DNA of 64,000 nucleotides from the NCBI RefSeq assembly GCF_007860105.1, contig NZ_SJPU01000002.1, positions 2,571,882 to 2,635,881 of the forward strand. Reading direction: 5' to 3'. The notes beneath the pieces are model-generated. The model saw only the letters and a list, made by a program, of their open reading frames with translations. It searched no databases and was not told the origin of the DNA. Position numbers and translations under genes: made by a program. This DNA comes from Allorhodopirellula heiligendammensis. GTDB taxonomy: Bacteria > Planctomycetota > Planctomycetia > Pirellulales > Pirellulaceae. Below are positions 21,501 to 29,130 of this stretch, piece by piece; position 1 is the stretch's first letter; each line of letters opens with the position of its first letter.

Positions 21501-24500
21501 CAATTCCTGGTCCGACACTGAATGTTTTGTCAAATTCAATTCCGAGGAAACCGGGAGCCTTGGGGATGTTGCTGTTGGGGCGGCCATCGTCAAAGCCTTG
21601 GCCAAACACCAGGGCATCCCCTGTCCCAAATTGGCTGGCATCGCGAATCTCGCTGGTGAACTTGGCCGTCCGAATCTGGCTGGACTCATAGGCACCGATA
21701 TCGCCAAACTCGTTGTCAGCGCCTGCGGCATCAAATATGGACGCCGCTTGATCAGTGACTGGGAATCCGCGTTGATCCAGCAGTCCCTGGCGAATTCCGT
21801 TATCGATCGCATTGCTGTTCGCTCCGACCGCGATGGTTTGCGTGCGTCCACCATTGTCCCTCAACTGCGGTGAGAGGTTTGGATCGTCATTCAGAACGAG
21901 AGTGGTATTCACACCCGAAGAGGCGCCCGCGATGCCTGATTGTGAACCGTTAAAACTTGGAATAATGCTGGCTTCGGTCAAACGCAGTTCGCCCTGATAA
22001 CCATCATTGATAGATGACAGGAACGGGGCGTTGTTTGTGATCTGCAGCGATGGTTCGGGGGCGGCATAGATGTAAACCTGTTCGCCGACGCTGATCGTGG
22101 CGTTTGACGATGCCGCTGACGTGTTGGCGGCAACGATGGTATTTCCCATGCTTGCGGGGCCATCCAGGAAAATTCCTGGTCCGTGGTGCAGCAATCCTTC
22201 CAAGTGGTTCAGAGCGATCGTCGAATCGCGAATCACTGGCACGCCGCCGCCGAATACAAACACACCACCGCCCAATGCATTCGCCCCACCCTTGGCTGTG
22301 TTTTCCGCAATCGTGCTGCTAAGGATTGTGAATGACTCTCCGGGTTTTGCGAATCCACGTACCGAGCGAAGTAGGTCAATCGCGATGCCGCCACCCAGTG
22401 ATTTCACGCTGTCCACGATGTTGTCAGAAACCGTGGAACGCTCAATCAAAACGGAGTTCGCGTCCTGGGCCGTCGCGTAAATACCGCCGCCAATGGCCGT
22501 ATCACCCTGTTCGTTCACCGCTGCGTTGGTGACAACAGAGGTATCAAAAACACTCAACTCCGCCAACGAGCGGATCGCGCCACCGCCACCACCGTTAGAT
22601 GTATTCAAGGTGAACGTGCTTCGCTGAACGGTCAGGCTGGAGGAAAAACCCGTTTGATTGGGACCGCTGTACGCGCCTCCGCCTTCGCCGCGCGCAACAT
22701 TACCTTGCACCGTAGAATCAATGATTGTCAGCGGCGTTTCGCTATAGATACCGCCGCCGCGATGCTCGCCACCGCCCGCGTTGCCAGCGAGACTACCAGC
22801 GTTGTTGTTTTTAATCTCGACGTTGGGACCGATTTGTAATGAACTATTTCGTAGACGGCCGGTCTCGGGAAGCACATTGGCAATGCCGCCGCCATCGGTG
22901 TCCGACTGGTTGTTTGAAACCACACTGTTACTAATCGACATCGTGCCGGTGTTTAAAATAGCGCCGCCACCAGAGCTCAGAAACAGAACGGAGTTCACCA
23001 AATTAACTCCATCGTCGACGGATCGGTTGTCATGGAAATTGACATCGCTCAGCGTCGCATCCCCGGCGTTGTACAGTGCTCCTCCACCTGCCGTCATGGA
23101 AATGGTGTCAAACAGGGACGTGCTGCGAGCGCCGTAGCCGTCGACCAGCGACAGGCCGGATATTGTCACCGTCGCGAGGGGACCAATTTCCAGCATTCGC
23201 GTTTGATCGTTGCCGCTGATCTGCATTAAGTCACTGCCCGGCCCGCTGAGTGTCAAATCAAAATTGATCTGCAGCGGGGACGTCAGTACGATCGTCGACG
23301 TAACGCCTGATTCCGTTTCGATCAGGGAAGGAGCGAAGCGGATGCCGTTCCGATCGGGCGAGCGATTCGCAATGCTGATCGCCTCACGCAATGATAGGTT
23401 GCCGTAGGAATAGTCGCCATCTTCATCGTCACCCAACGTAGAAACGACCAGTTCATTGGAGGTAAAAATCGGGCGTAATTGGCTTTCATAGGCACCAATG
23501 TCCACTGGTCGTTCAAATTGTCCTGCATCCCTGACGGATTCATCGACACGCAAGAACGGCAACCCGCGCTGATCGGACTGCAAGGCGTCAGGGTAAGGTG
23601 CACCAAACAAAAATATCGGTGTGCCCGATGGATCAAAGTGAATTCCCTCGGTAGCTGATGGCAGGAACGGCGTCCCGGCATCCAGTGCTGGACTGTTTAT
23701 CTTTAAGGCATGGACAGCAGGTCGCTGGATTTGGCGACCAGTGCCGAATAGTGGTGCCTGAGGTTGGCCTCCCAAGTTATCCGCTAGATCACGAAACAGA
23801 ATTCGATCGATGTCCAACGGGTTTCCTATCGCATCGCCAACATGATTGTTTAACTCCGGTGCAACACCCACTACGCCAACGTCGATCAATCCACCGGCCG
23901 TGTTGGGATCGCTGATCAGGTTGTAGCGACTCTCATTGACTCGAATCGGCTGGGATGACAACAATCCCAGATCGCTCGGTGCAACCAATTGCACAGCATC
24001 AATATCACGGATCGTGTTGCCCGCGACGATGGTATTGATCAGCCTCGTGGCCGGTGAGCCGACAACTTCATTGACCGCCAAGCCGCCGCCAGATCCCACG
24101 AAGTCAGCGTTCGCATCCGCTTGATTCAACACAATCGTGTCGTTAATCAGCCTCAGATAGCTATTCAGTCCCGCCAGACTCGATTTCAGCCTATCGTTTG
24201 AACGCAATTCATTTTTCTGATTGTCGGAGTATCGAGGATCGTCGTCGACGCCAATCGTGATGGGATCGTAAAAGATGCCGCCACCCGAGTCCGCGGCCAG
24301 ATTGCCGGAGATCGTCGTATTGCTTAGCACCGTCCTGGGGCCATTCGTACCGAAAACGCCCTCGATGGTCCGTCGAGCCGCGATCGCCCCACCGTCCTTC
24401 GTCGCCTCGTTATCATTGAAGGTGCTCTCGGTGACACTGACGGTGCCGCCGAGGTTATCAATCCCGCCACCGATCGGTGCAACGTTCGACGATACCGTGC

Positions 24501-25704
24501 TACCGCTAAGTGTGAAGCGACTGTCTTGACCGAGTAAGACCATGTCCGTCGAGAATGGATCGCGAAACAAGCCAGACTGCTCCAGGACCGCCACTCCGCC
24601 ACCTGACTTCAGCGCCCTGTTACTGTCGATCAAACTCTCGCGGACGATCACACTGCTGTTGGCAACAAAGATTCCGCCACCAATATCCGCAGTGTTGTTG
24701 GCGATCACCGATCCATCGATCGAAACTGCCACAGAGGCCGGCTGATGATCGAATGAACCAAGATAGATGCCACCGCCGCTCGAATCGTTTGTGGGGCTGG
24801 CCACGGCGATGTTATCTTCGATCGTACTGCGGGAGATCACCAGTTGACCACCGTTATTGGCGATCCCACCACCCTGGAATGCTTGATTGCCGCGGATAAC
24901 GGAGTCTTCGATGATAACGGACGGCACATTGCGGCCGCCCGTAATCGCGATATCGATTCCGCCACCGCTGGCTTGCTGCACCGTTTCGCCAACGAAGCCG
25001 TTGTCGGCGATGATACTGTTGCGAACCGTCAACACACCTTGAGTATGAACGATGCCACCGCCGCGGTTGCCGTCGATCCTCACGTCGTCGATCGTCGTGT
25101 TGACGGACTCGTAGACCGTCCCTGAATAATTCGAAGGGGGCGCCACCCTCGCTCGAATCGCACGTTGCTGACTGCCAGTCAGTCGAATGCCTGAGATGTT
25201 GACGACATCTTCCGTGATGAAGATGTTATCGGCACCACCCGCGTCAATCGTCAACAGATCGGGCCCTGGACCAACGATCGAGACACTGCCGCCGTCGGCG
25301 ATGAAGGGGTCCGCGTTGTCAAAGCTACCGTCGACAAATAACGCTCCCGCCGGGACCCGCGACGAGATCAGATCCAAGTGCTGCTCGGGCTTCAGCGTGA
25401 TCGTTTTAGCACCGTCGGTGAATAAGGAATCAGCGAAGCGGATGATGTCCACCTCTTCGCCCGACGGTAGACGTGAAGGCCGCGAATTGTCGAATGACGC
25501 GGCGAGGAGTGCCTGCCGCAACGTCACTCGACCATTTAAGTCGGCGGCATCATTGACGTCATCGGACAGGCTATTGACAACGTACGTGGCGAGCAAGTTG
25601 CGTTTTTCGAGTTGCTCAAGCCGAAACGGACGACGCCGCCTGCTTGCGATCCGTCGGGCTGGTTTGCGGCGCAGGAAACGGTCACTGAAGGTTGGTCTGG
25701 CCAT
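12529..25704 (-). CDS. Giant multidomain surface protein with dockerin-like C-terminus (~4,391 aa)
   Basis: The N-terminus (RRKPARRIASRRRRPFRLEQLEKRNLLAT) is the basic export leader seen on large planctomycete proteins. Modules in order, residues approximate: CSLREA-type segment (37-70); parallel beta-helix with many GGGI/SGGGI rungs (130-1300), interrupted by a second CSLREA segment (LSLREAISIAN, 755-785); a Lys/Ala/Glu coiled coil (1575-1620); EF-hand-like DxDGD pairs (about 2050-2200); a cohesin-like beta domain (2717-2860); cadherin/Ig-like repeats (2860-3075); a metalloprotease-like domain with HELTHLFGF, His3310 (3170-3465); an HYR-type domain (3465-3590); three tandem MBG-like repeats (3631-3860); GEVED domain (DFGDAPSQ..., 3868-4020); paired dockerin type I motifs (4215-4291); basic tail. 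Start ATG 25704 (MARPTFSDRF) fits the leader; the frame is open to 25791. Likely adhesin or surface scaffold, possibly calcium-dependent. Function is inferred from domains only. Confidence 0.9.
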   Translation of the reverse strand: MARPTFSDRFLRRKPARRIASRRRRPFRLEQLEKRNLLATYVVNSLSDDVNDAADLNGRVTLRQALLAASFDNSRPSRLPSGEEVDIIRFADSLFTDGAKTITLKPEQHLDLISSRVPAGALFVDGSFDNADPFIADGGSVSIVGPGPDLLTIDAGGADNIFITEDVVNISGIRLTGSQQRAIRARVAPPSNYSGTVYESVNTTIDDVRIDGNRGGGIVHTQGVLTVRNSIIADNGFVGETVQQASGGGIDIAITGGRNVPSVIIEDSVIRGNQAFQGGGIANNGGQLVISRSTIEDNIAVASPTNDSSGGGIYLGSFDHQPASVAVSIDGSVIANNTADIGGGIFVANSSVIVRESLIDSNRALKSGGGVAVLEQSGLFRDPFSTDMVLLGQDSRFTLSGSTVSSNVAPIGGGIDNLGGTVSVTESTFNDNEATKDGGAIAARRTIEGVFGTNGPRTVLSNTTISGNLAADSGGGIFYDPITIGVDDDPRYSDNQKNELRSNDRLKSSLAGLNSYLRLINDTIVLNQADANADFVGSGGGLAVNEVVGSPATRLINTIVAGNTIRDIDAVQLVAPSDLGLLSSQPIRVNESRYNLISDPNTAGGLIDVGVVGVAPELNNHVGDAIGNPLDIDRILFRDLADNLGGQPQAPLFGTGRQIQRPAVHALKINSPALDAGTPFLPSATEGIHFDPSGTPIFLFGAPYPDALQSDQRGLPFLRVDESVRDAGQFERPVDIGAYESQLRPIFTSNELVVSTLGDDEDGDYSYGNLSLREAISIANRSPDRNGIRFAPSLIETESGVTSTIVLTSPLQINFDLTLSGPGSDLMQISGNDQTRMLEIGPLATVTISGLSLVDGYGARSTSLFDTISMTAGGGALYNAGDATLSDVNFHDNRSVDDGVNLVNSVLFLSSGGGAILNTGTMSISNSVVSNNQSDTDGGGIANVLPETGRLRNSSLQIGPNVEIKNNNAGSLAGNAGGGEHRGGGIYSETPLTIIDSTVQGNVARGEGGGAYSGPNQTGFSSSLTVQRSTFTLNTSNGGGGGAIRSLAELSVFDTSVVTNAAVNEQGDTAIGGGIYATAQDANSVLIERSTVSDNIVDSVKSLGGGIAIDLLRSVRGFAKPGESFTILSSTIAENTAKGGANALGGGVFVFGGGVPVIRDSTIALNHLEGLLHHGPGIFLDGPASMGNTIVAANTSAASSNATISVGEQVYIYAAPEPSLQITNNAPFLSSINDGYQGELRLTEASIIPSFNGSQSGIAGASSGVNTTLVLNDDPNLSPQLRDNGGRTQTIAVGANSNAIDNGIRQGLLDQRGFPVTDQAASIFDAAGADNEFGDIGAYESSQIRTAKFTSEIRDASQFGTGDALVFGQGFDDGRPNSNIPKAPGFLGIEFDKTFSVGPGIATDPLFGTKWGADAKADVDGRIGIEYGYYVNSGSVDTFYDGVFAYSINKTSDTEYVIGTGTELTGGSLYTVSPRISAYADLVFSFNATLSGTGCVVACASGTLPIGVNEKIPLFSINRQLEDANGNKQFSKPDGGLTTDSEGGKNPAAFDGNIVIAGLNLSSLLAYDFDDDESQTDEVAKAREAKRKAEIAKAQGKPGDHDAEIRKAIDDEKKATQKKSGDETGGGAGLSVSFGQAEDLLGVKADVSVGGSVKVGGVKVGVEKPLGSLSLTVPDVQLTDHEFDNAQHRLSATTDDFARGSDLDAKRNIASLSVDVGAIGPLGTYNLSAGPIDVSATTVSYVITPRLAVKQSVSVEPYFDATHQAAFDFTFDGGGTIDVYAGANGSPQAIASGGSISFMPGTEIRVNSNGKTNVHVTPSVNLGNRFSNDIGLDLDVQGLLEILKLKLSAFGTDLIDLGPLYRESQTLLDNFDIGSIFASTFDLPSTRTELAGFDLDSPDPGSERDGKTPGGAFLLTSGTPTQIDPVDNQTTYFTVPLIGPDGVVHTDVKFQTQGNDTVLIRPPYAGLTLELLDGNGNVQSAYVVDVGGSTFQPGNGPQSWRLRGFEDLLGSEATFGVKFSNGAERHVTVTAEGGAPLTQKGDHVSQLLTAAKQAEFEAKANLFVRDNDFTLDIDGDGKLLPTTDGTLIARYMAGKTDSALIDGITSTDVVSSTATRTTASEILAYLQGLESKGRLDVDDNDAVEASVDGVLILRHFSGIGATSTTQAALTAGLVFSPSSQRTLPADIRAFIDGGTSPALNQTYADDVLSFSDRPDLPQFPVASDAVIGSSPYAPLQAAFDRAIGVYDLATFGDLVPFEDLYLVDEDDANVRTLVRSSAAGTPGRRIDVPTELQRFLSDPLSPEIDVLTERIQRVTRTQSLGVEEPIFVRIPAAAGYEFNVPTGLAVTQLQFDAGAGGNALLDHTVANSGTDIDFDLFIPATSQWFEISMSTPFTLPAGTTQFELYPRPLVSLQALDPVNQTKPDLDLNVGLVLSGPATPVPNLTVKILADQQSTVNLDEILIGADQTAPYQTRIARDGAYLSVSTNGVPAILSTQDHPSQTTGTHAYTYASLDSSRYAVADDPSRTPALVITGIPNTSDTLTLDGRGGPLYQSFRFDAEPGQLAPASGWSDGIDVQGQGVVVDLRSSAIHGVQRIDMRGSGANSLTVTPKSLYDNASEGKPLIVIAGADDTVTLSEAASWTKLPTQVTDPVSGLMFDVFENSFEQGSDPVLSYPVVLWVSVAGNTPAAPAPPAVPDFPFPASTLTKAVDNPIQAPGQVVMIPPSDTDLTLGEKFTIDVQYNIDASTTVPPALLLEIHYDSTRVAFSGVPFLLGAGLVNGANANNAEFEVVSDNDLRTDTTIILSWNSFLGAWPADSTTPEKLATIEFQGLDVSGVSDIRVTGVSSNGFLLDADHSVRVTLEGNLPPTFTAVAPPAVHEDSGPQSFELVTTSDAIELGQSIKGFSVSQLSRRSLFAVPPMIDANGLLTYTPAPNASGASSFVVVALDDAGGLGSGSGTSAPQTFTIHVTPRNDAPSFTAIDPPVVDSDNGQQTVVGWASNFVPGPADEASQSIRAYVVSTVDTDMFDVLPAVDVAGNLTYTPKPNVVGRARFTVSAQDDGGTANGGTDTSVPIAYGITLIDPPNITVQPENAVGVFNHEGSLTVTATGNDPLQYQWIIHEDKAVDGYLLGADKRTLTFPQLLENETGDYQVIVTDSGGSTISDSVSLGAQLDFQNNPFHFIYDSTNSVGFNDPVEGDGYKQDLETAAAYVQRLLFNFLPAGVKVDVLVRSLEGMIPKVEIDSEYEISGPGFIRSVASEKLASGNDLNGSAIDVTLDVTFPSSASPFTFEWSVDELQSNPDTAIDTVSFLLHELTHLFGFDSNIQQDGTSRVSSESDDGRGRVWTEFDRHLGDKDGHLLIDPVSFELNQAMWDRISTGGRDANGGGTPDGGLYFHGAIASGPSSLGGYNGPIPIYSPPIWVEGESGRHLALSDTDSLMTAGLLTGLRPLEHSKVEKAILRDTGYKVDESNLPTFTSIPATYEATGPSGISVSALTASATDDSDPNPIVTAIAAGASFLFPDHTLPLGKTRVLFQAIDYFGNVRFAEQEISVVDTTAPSLLLERDTVVLDAGQSLSNALAMINPQATDLVDEFPTIVNDAPAVLPNGMTTIVFTATDRSGNVSTATATVSTAKETPVVTWANPGDIVAGTALGASQLNASANVPGNFVYTPAIGAILSAGASRSLSVTFTPTDTVTYESVTASVTLNVLNQKDPDIAWPMPADIVFGSALSMAQLNATSTALGTFVYTPALDTALNAGNGQTLSVTFTPDDTTRFNTITKTTSINVLKADPVVAWTDPTAIFAGVALGTDELNATANIPGSFVYLPASGTVLTAGTSQSLSTTFTPTDTSNYNTVTTSVTINVLALSLDFGDAPSQTQSGFDSNYPVTKNQDGASHVVGSLFLGAAVEAEIDGTASQDAAGDTDDDGIFFLTNPVVGTSTTSSVRVHSSGTGIVDAWLDFNRDGDWNDLGEKIISGAIVNAGDTLISYPVPAGALAGSSYARFRLSTLGSDLPTGPAEDGEVEDSQVDLLSGTASPTVTLRSVTSDNMLSLGPDFVRLISGTLTQFEAPNDQVGTIDYQPLTTPEAINVVLSADYAVTADQIQFRAFADGSSVNLSGAGGSIDLTNVATQAAQGRVTLDLTHGDTSSATIDAGLAQKWSSDTLPMQVMIGANDHLLFTHAEEWRMTDPVGMGSTFQLTAATQSGDAAIIVSAAQPWQNFIRLNDVNVDGFVTALDALRVINELNEPKFSDSDGRLFDRASLTENPRSYYDTNGDGLVTALDALRVINELNTQPAGGEPIENASQGWSLAAKVTPLAVARHIRTSNGESVPTREELRVSPRSDNPSVMSTDLVMRQRAPADRRSFSADENSLADKDLHAVDELFAKEAFADIRVL
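12829..13062 (-). other. Dockerin type I-like repeat pair (within giant protein)
   Basis: Two near-identical EF-hand-like motifs, DVNVDGFVTALDALRVINEL and DTNGDGLVTALDALRVINEL, about 45 residues apart. The underlying DNA is a direct repeat (about 12841-12905 and 12988-13050). This is the duplicated F-helix calcium-loop pattern of dockerin type I. In planctomycetes such motifs close many large exported proteins even though no cellulosome is known. Confidence 0.8.
14122..14813 (-). other. Three tandem ~77-residue Ig/MBG-like repeats (within giant protein)
   Basis: Each unit follows the pattern W.xP.xIxxGxxLxxxxLNAxxxxxGxFVYxPA...LxAGxxxxLSxTFTPxDTxxYxxxTxxxxxNVL. The three copies are roughly 230 bp each and clearly arose by duplication, but have diverged at the DNA level. 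Likely beta-sandwich spacers that extend the protein from the surface. Confidence 0.8.
15305..16200 (-). other. Embedded metalloprotease-like domain (within giant protein)
   Basis: The segment contains HELTHLFGFDS (codon for the first His at 15775-15777), preceded by a helix-like stretch and followed about 125 residues later by SLMTAGLLTG and AILRDTGYKV. This resembles the HExxHxxGF.S motif, Met-turn and closing helix of secreted HExxH peptidase-like proteins of bacteria. The third metzincin ligand position (His/Asp at +10) is Ser, with Asp one position earlier, so activity is uncertain. Confidence 0.6.
17125..17555 (-). other. Cohesin-like beta-sandwich (within giant protein)
   Basis: A ~145-residue stretch beginning DTDLTLGEKFTIDVQYN, with LLLEIHYDSTRVAFSG, ILSWNSFLG and KLATIEFQGLDVSGVSDIRV, follows the strand pattern of cohesin/CBM-like domains (conserved LxYDxxxLxF strand followed by LxxIxFxxL). 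Assignment is by eye and needs a profile search. Confidence 0.45.
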
Positions 25705-25810
25705 GGTGTATTTCGCTTCATTTCCTGGATGTCGTGGATGTGCAAAGAGTGCCAAAAAAATCAGTACTTCCGCGCACCGACCATTCACCACCTAAGAAGT
25801 ACTTCGAAGA

Positions 25811-25829
25811 AGCGCCACACAAAAATTTT
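25811..25829 (-). promoter_or_regulatory. Conserved CCACACAAAAATT motif upstream of the giant gene
   Basis: AGCGCCACACAAAAATT (25811-25827, + strand reading) recurs with one mismatch at 28395-28411 upstream of the kinase gene, and in part at 29475-29489 upstream of the ECF sigma gene, all in the same orientation relative to minus-strand genes. Here it is about 107 bp before the giant gene start. It could be a promoter or regulator site shared by the three genes; it could also be the edge of a repeat element. Confidence 0.4.
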
Positions 25830-25904
25830 GCTATTGGGTCAGATAAAACTCCGGCATCATTCGCAAAACAGCCAATCGAATCGACAATCGCCCGTCGGCT
25901 ATTC

Positions 25905-28316
25905 TTATTCGCGCGGTTCGATGAATTCAGATGTCGACAATCTGATGCGGCATCCCGGCACGGCGTCCGCGAATTGTTGAATCGCGTCGGGGCTGTGACT
26001 TCCGGCCGCACGGAGGTCGAGCAACTTCAACCCCTTGCTCTGTTCAAGTCCCTTCAACGCCGTATCGGAGATGTGCGCACGGTAGCAACTGAGGCTGGTA
26101 ATCGTCGGGTGTCCCGCGGCCGCGGCTGCCCATTCATTGACGTCCGCGTAAGGAAGGTGTAGATACTCAAGGGCCAGATTTGCAAGCACCTTCTCACCAC
26201 GCGATCCCTCTGGCAAACCCCCAAGATCGAGAGTCCGCAACTTCGAAAGTCGCCCCAGTTCAAGGATACCTTGAGCACTCCCAATGAACGTAGGGGAATA
26301 TTTAGTCGTACCGCGAAAAGCAAGGGACTCCAGCTCGGCGAAGGAGCCCACACGTCGCAGATCGGCATCGGTCGCCGGATTGATACTCGAAAAGATGAGC
26401 CCAACAATTGCCCCCGGATTTTCCGGGAGCGGCTGATCGGGACCGACGGTTGACTCAGAGCCTGTATCGTCACGCAACGTAATGACCGCTTTCAAATCTT
26501 CGTGAGCCCATCGAATATCGTCCTCGGGAGTTGGGCTGGCGCTGGAGACTTGAGCGATATCGCTCGCTGGCGGCGTCGGAGCTGACTTCGGTAATGGCTT
26601 GAGATTTGGCGAAGGAACCCGAATTTGTTTCTCACCAAGCATCGACCCGTCTGACGATGCAACTTGCAGCACGCCGTCCATCAGTTCGACTTTGACGGTC
26701 GTCGTCTCACCTTTCTTCAACGTGAATTGTTTCGTGTCAAAGCTGAACTCTCCGCGCGTGATTGTCAGTGCATGTTCGCCCGCAGCCAGTGTGATCGGGT
26801 CTTTGTCGTCGCTGTGCAAGACAACGCTATCGCCTTGGACGCGGACTTCGATATCGGGATCGTTGATTTCGACTCGCAAGATTCCCTGGGGCGTCTGTAA
26901 GAAAAACACACTAGCCACAATCAACAACATCGCGGCACCGCCCAGCCCAGTGATGAGCGGCCAAATGCGGCGGCCACCGTTCATGGACGAACTGGCCTGC
27001 AACGGGGAATCTGCCACCGTTTCGCTAGCATTCGTTTCGGTCGCCACCGAAACTGAATCAATGGTCGGTGCTTCCACGTTGGCAGCGCGTGCGTTGGTCG
27101 TAGATGTGTCAGCAGCAGGCATTTCGGCCAACAAAGCCAACAGATCGTGACCCACAGTCAGCGGAATCAACGCGGCGGCTAGTTCATTGGGGGTTTGAAA
27201 ACGTTCATCGGGACTTTTGGCAAGCATTTTGTCGACGATCGCGATCACTTCATCGGGCAAGTCCGCACGCCGCTGAGCAAGTGGTGGCGGTGTAGCATCC
27301 ACATGCGCCATCGCTTTGTAGATGACATTGCGGTACTTGGCATCTTGAAAGGGCGCGCGATCACACAGCAGCCGATACAACGTACACCCCAGCGAATAGA
27401 TATCCGCTCGAATATCCACTGCGTGACTGTCGGTTACTTGCTCTGGAGCAATGTAGTCGAGAGTCCCCATGACTTGCCCCGTCGACGTCAGGCCTTCGGC
27501 GGCATCCAGTGGCGCGTCCAGCAGCGCCAGACCCATGTCTAAAATTTTGACCTGCCCCGATTCTGTCAGCATCAGATTGGACGGTTTGATATCCCGATGC
27601 ACCAAGCCTTTGTCGTTGGCATGAGCAAGACCCACGGCGGCTTGCCGGATGATTTCACAAGCTTCGGCGACGCCCAGCGGCCCCCGACGACTGGCAATCA
27701 CCGCCAGATCGTCACCGTTGACTAGCTCCATCACGAGGTAGTGAGTCCCCTCGAATTCACCTGCGTCGCTGGCTCGGACAATGTTGGGATGGTCGAGCTG
27801 TCCAACGGCATGCATTTCACGATCGAACCGGGCAACCGCCGATGCATCCTGCAGCAGACTCGGAGGCAGGACTTTCAGTGCCACAATTCGCCTGAGCCGA
27901 GTATGTTTCGCTTTGTAAACGGTCCCCATTCCACCTTGGCCGAGCTTTTCGAGCAGCTCATATTGGCCCAACATACCCTTGACATCGGTGTCGTCGACTC
28001 GATCAAGCTCGCCCGGCACGACCGCGTTGTCTGTCGAAAACGTAGCCTCGCTGTTGCTGGGAGGCTCCATACCGATCGATTTGACCAGTTCAATGGCCCG
28101 CTCATATCCCGCTTCTTGTGAATACGAGTTCTGCGGCTCGGGAAGCCGTAGTTTCCCGATCAGCGTGTCTGCGGTCGCCTCTAAATTGATGACGGTTTCT
28201 TCACAATTTGGGCACGCCTCGACGTGATCGGAGATATACAGTGCCACGCCTTCGCTGAGTGACCCAGCAACGAAATCAATCAGCTTTTCGGAGGCTGGGC
28301 AATCATCGGGATTCAT
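25905..28316 (-). CDS. Membrane-anchored Ser/Thr protein kinase with C-terminal LRR-like domain
   Basis: About 803 residues from Met at 28316; Met at 28343 and an open frame to 28406 are alternatives. Residues 31-38 (HVEACPNC) form an HxxxCxxC motif like that of anti-sigma domains. The kinase domain has GQGGMG (126-131), Lys148 in VALKVL, HRDIKPSN (240-247) and DMG in place of DFG (260-262); the metal-binding Asp is kept, so activity is expected. A single membrane helix (about 452-473) is followed by a PEGA-like beta domain (RVEINDPDIEVRVQGDSVVL...), a Pro/Ser linker and a C-terminal leucine-rich-repeat-like region (LRTLDLGGLP, TSLSCYRAHISDTALKGL). The ECF sigma gene lies 123 bp upstream in the same direction: a classical planctomycete sigma-kinase pair. 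Confidence 0.92.
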   Translation of the reverse strand: MNPDDCPASEKLIDFVAGSLSEGVALYISDHVEACPNCEETVINLEATADTLIGKLRLPEPQNSYSQEAGYERAIELVKSIGMEPPSNSEATFSTDNAVVPGELDRVDDTDVKGMLGQYELLEKLGQGGMGTVYKAKHTRLRRIVALKVLPPSLLQDASAVARFDREMHAVGQLDHPNIVRASDAGEFEGTHYLVMELVNGDDLAVIASRRGPLGVAEACEIIRQAAVGLAHANDKGLVHRDIKPSNLMLTESGQVKILDMGLALLDAPLDAAEGLTSTGQVMGTLDYIAPEQVTDSHAVDIRADIYSLGCTLYRLLCDRAPFQDAKYRNVIYKAMAHVDATPPPLAQRRADLPDEVIAIVDKMLAKSPDERFQTPNELAAALIPLTVGHDLLALLAEMPAADTSTTNARAANVEAPTIDSVSVATETNASETVADSPLQASSSMNGGRRIWPLITGLGGAAMLLIVASVFFLQTPQGILRVEINDPDIEVRVQGDSVVLHSDDKDPITLAAGEHALTITRGEFSFDTKQFTLKKGETTTVKVELMDGVLQVASSDGSMLGEKQIRVPSPNLKPLPKSAPTPPASDIAQVSSASPTPEDDIRWAHEDLKAVITLRDDTGSESTVGPDQPLPENPGAIVGLIFSSINPATDADLRRVGSFAELESLAFRGTTKYSPTFIGSAQGILELGRLSKLRTLDLGGLPEGSRGEKVLANLALEYLHLPYADVNEWAAAAAGHPTITSLSCYRAHISDTALKGLEQSKGLKLLDLRAAGSHSPDAIQQFADAVPGCRIRLSTSEFIEPRE

Positions 28317-28394
28317 GATTTCATCTCGGGTGGCTCGATTCATCGATCTTCGTGATTTTGCGGCGTCGGGAAGTCTCTGCCAGCTATTCGTCTG

Positions 28395-28411
28395 AGCGCC
28401 ACACAAAAGTT
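28395..28411 (-). promoter_or_regulatory. Candidate ECF-type promoter element upstream of the kinase gene
   Basis: On the minus strand the site reads GGAACTTTTGTGTGGCGCT, then CAGACGAAT. A GGAAC box and a CGAA-like box about 16 bp apart resemble ECF sigma promoters. It shares 16 of 17 bases with the site at 25811-25827. Distance to the kinase start is about 80 bp. The promoter reading is inference. Confidence 0.4.
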
Positions 28412-28439
28412 CCGAAATGACGGGAGTGTCTACTTTTGC

Positions 28440-29039
28440 TTAGGGGAATGAAACTTGGTCCTGTAGTTCCGACCGCAGTTGCCGCAGCACGCGATACTTG
28501 GCTTGGCGAACGGCTTGTTTACTCATACCAAGCTCGTTGGCGACATCGCTGGCGGAGCGATCCTCGACAGCCATTTTCCAGAACGCATGCCAAGTTCGTT
28601 CTTCAAAATCGGACTTCATCAGACCGAGGATGCGATGAACGATCCAAGCGTCGGCATCGAATGACGGATCAATGCTCGACTCGTCTGAAGCCGAATCGAG
28701 CACCTGCTGCATTCTCTCGTTGGCACTGGTCCCCCCTTCGGCTTGGGGGACTGCGGCAATACGTCGGAAGTGATCCATCAACTTGTAGCGAGTGATGCCC
28801 CACAGCCAACGGCGGAAACTTCCCACATCAGCATTCTCACGATAGGAATCGATACTCGTCGAAACGCTCCGGAACACCTCCTGAACCACGTCGTCTGCAT
28901 CCACCTGCTGCAATCGCGATTGACGCGCCCAGCGATAGACTAAGGGGCAATAAATCAGCGAAAATCGTGACCACGCATCCGCGTCGCGACTGCGCAGACG
29001 AACAATCAGGCTGTGGGATGTAACGTGGTGAGTTGACAT
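28440..29039 (-). CDS. ECF-family RNA polymerase sigma factor
   Basis: A 199-residue sigma factor, normal length for the family. Region 2 spans about 25-95 (RFSLIYCPLVYRWARQ, DADDVVQEVFRSVSTSI, SFRRWLWGITRYKLMDHFRR). Region 4 (about 140-190) has ERTWHAFWKMAVEDRSASDV and the helix-turn-helix LGMSKQAVRQAKYRVLRQLR. Start ATG 29039 (MSTHHVTSHSL) is preferred over an upstream Met at 29078 because planctomycete members begin just before the SLIVRLR motif. It lies directly upstream of the Zn-motif kinase (25905-28316), which probably regulates it or responds with it. The intact counterpart of the remnant at 2820-3065. Confidence 0.92.
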   Translation of the reverse strand: MSTHHVTSHSLIVRLRSRDADAWSRFSLIYCPLVYRWARQSRLQQVDADDVVQEVFRSVSTSIDSYRENADVGSFRRWLWGITRYKLMDHFRRIAAVPQAEGGTSANERMQQVLDSASDESSIDPSFDADAWIVHRILGLMKSDFEERTWHAFWKMAVEDRSASDVANELGMSKQAVRQAKYRVLRQLRSELQDQVSFP

Positions 29040-29130
29040 GAAATGCGATAGGGGAACGAACTGGCTTGCATGAATCACAACGCCTCAGCTTAGCCTAATC
29101 GGGGGCCCCGCGTGCAGGCCTGCAGTGCGA

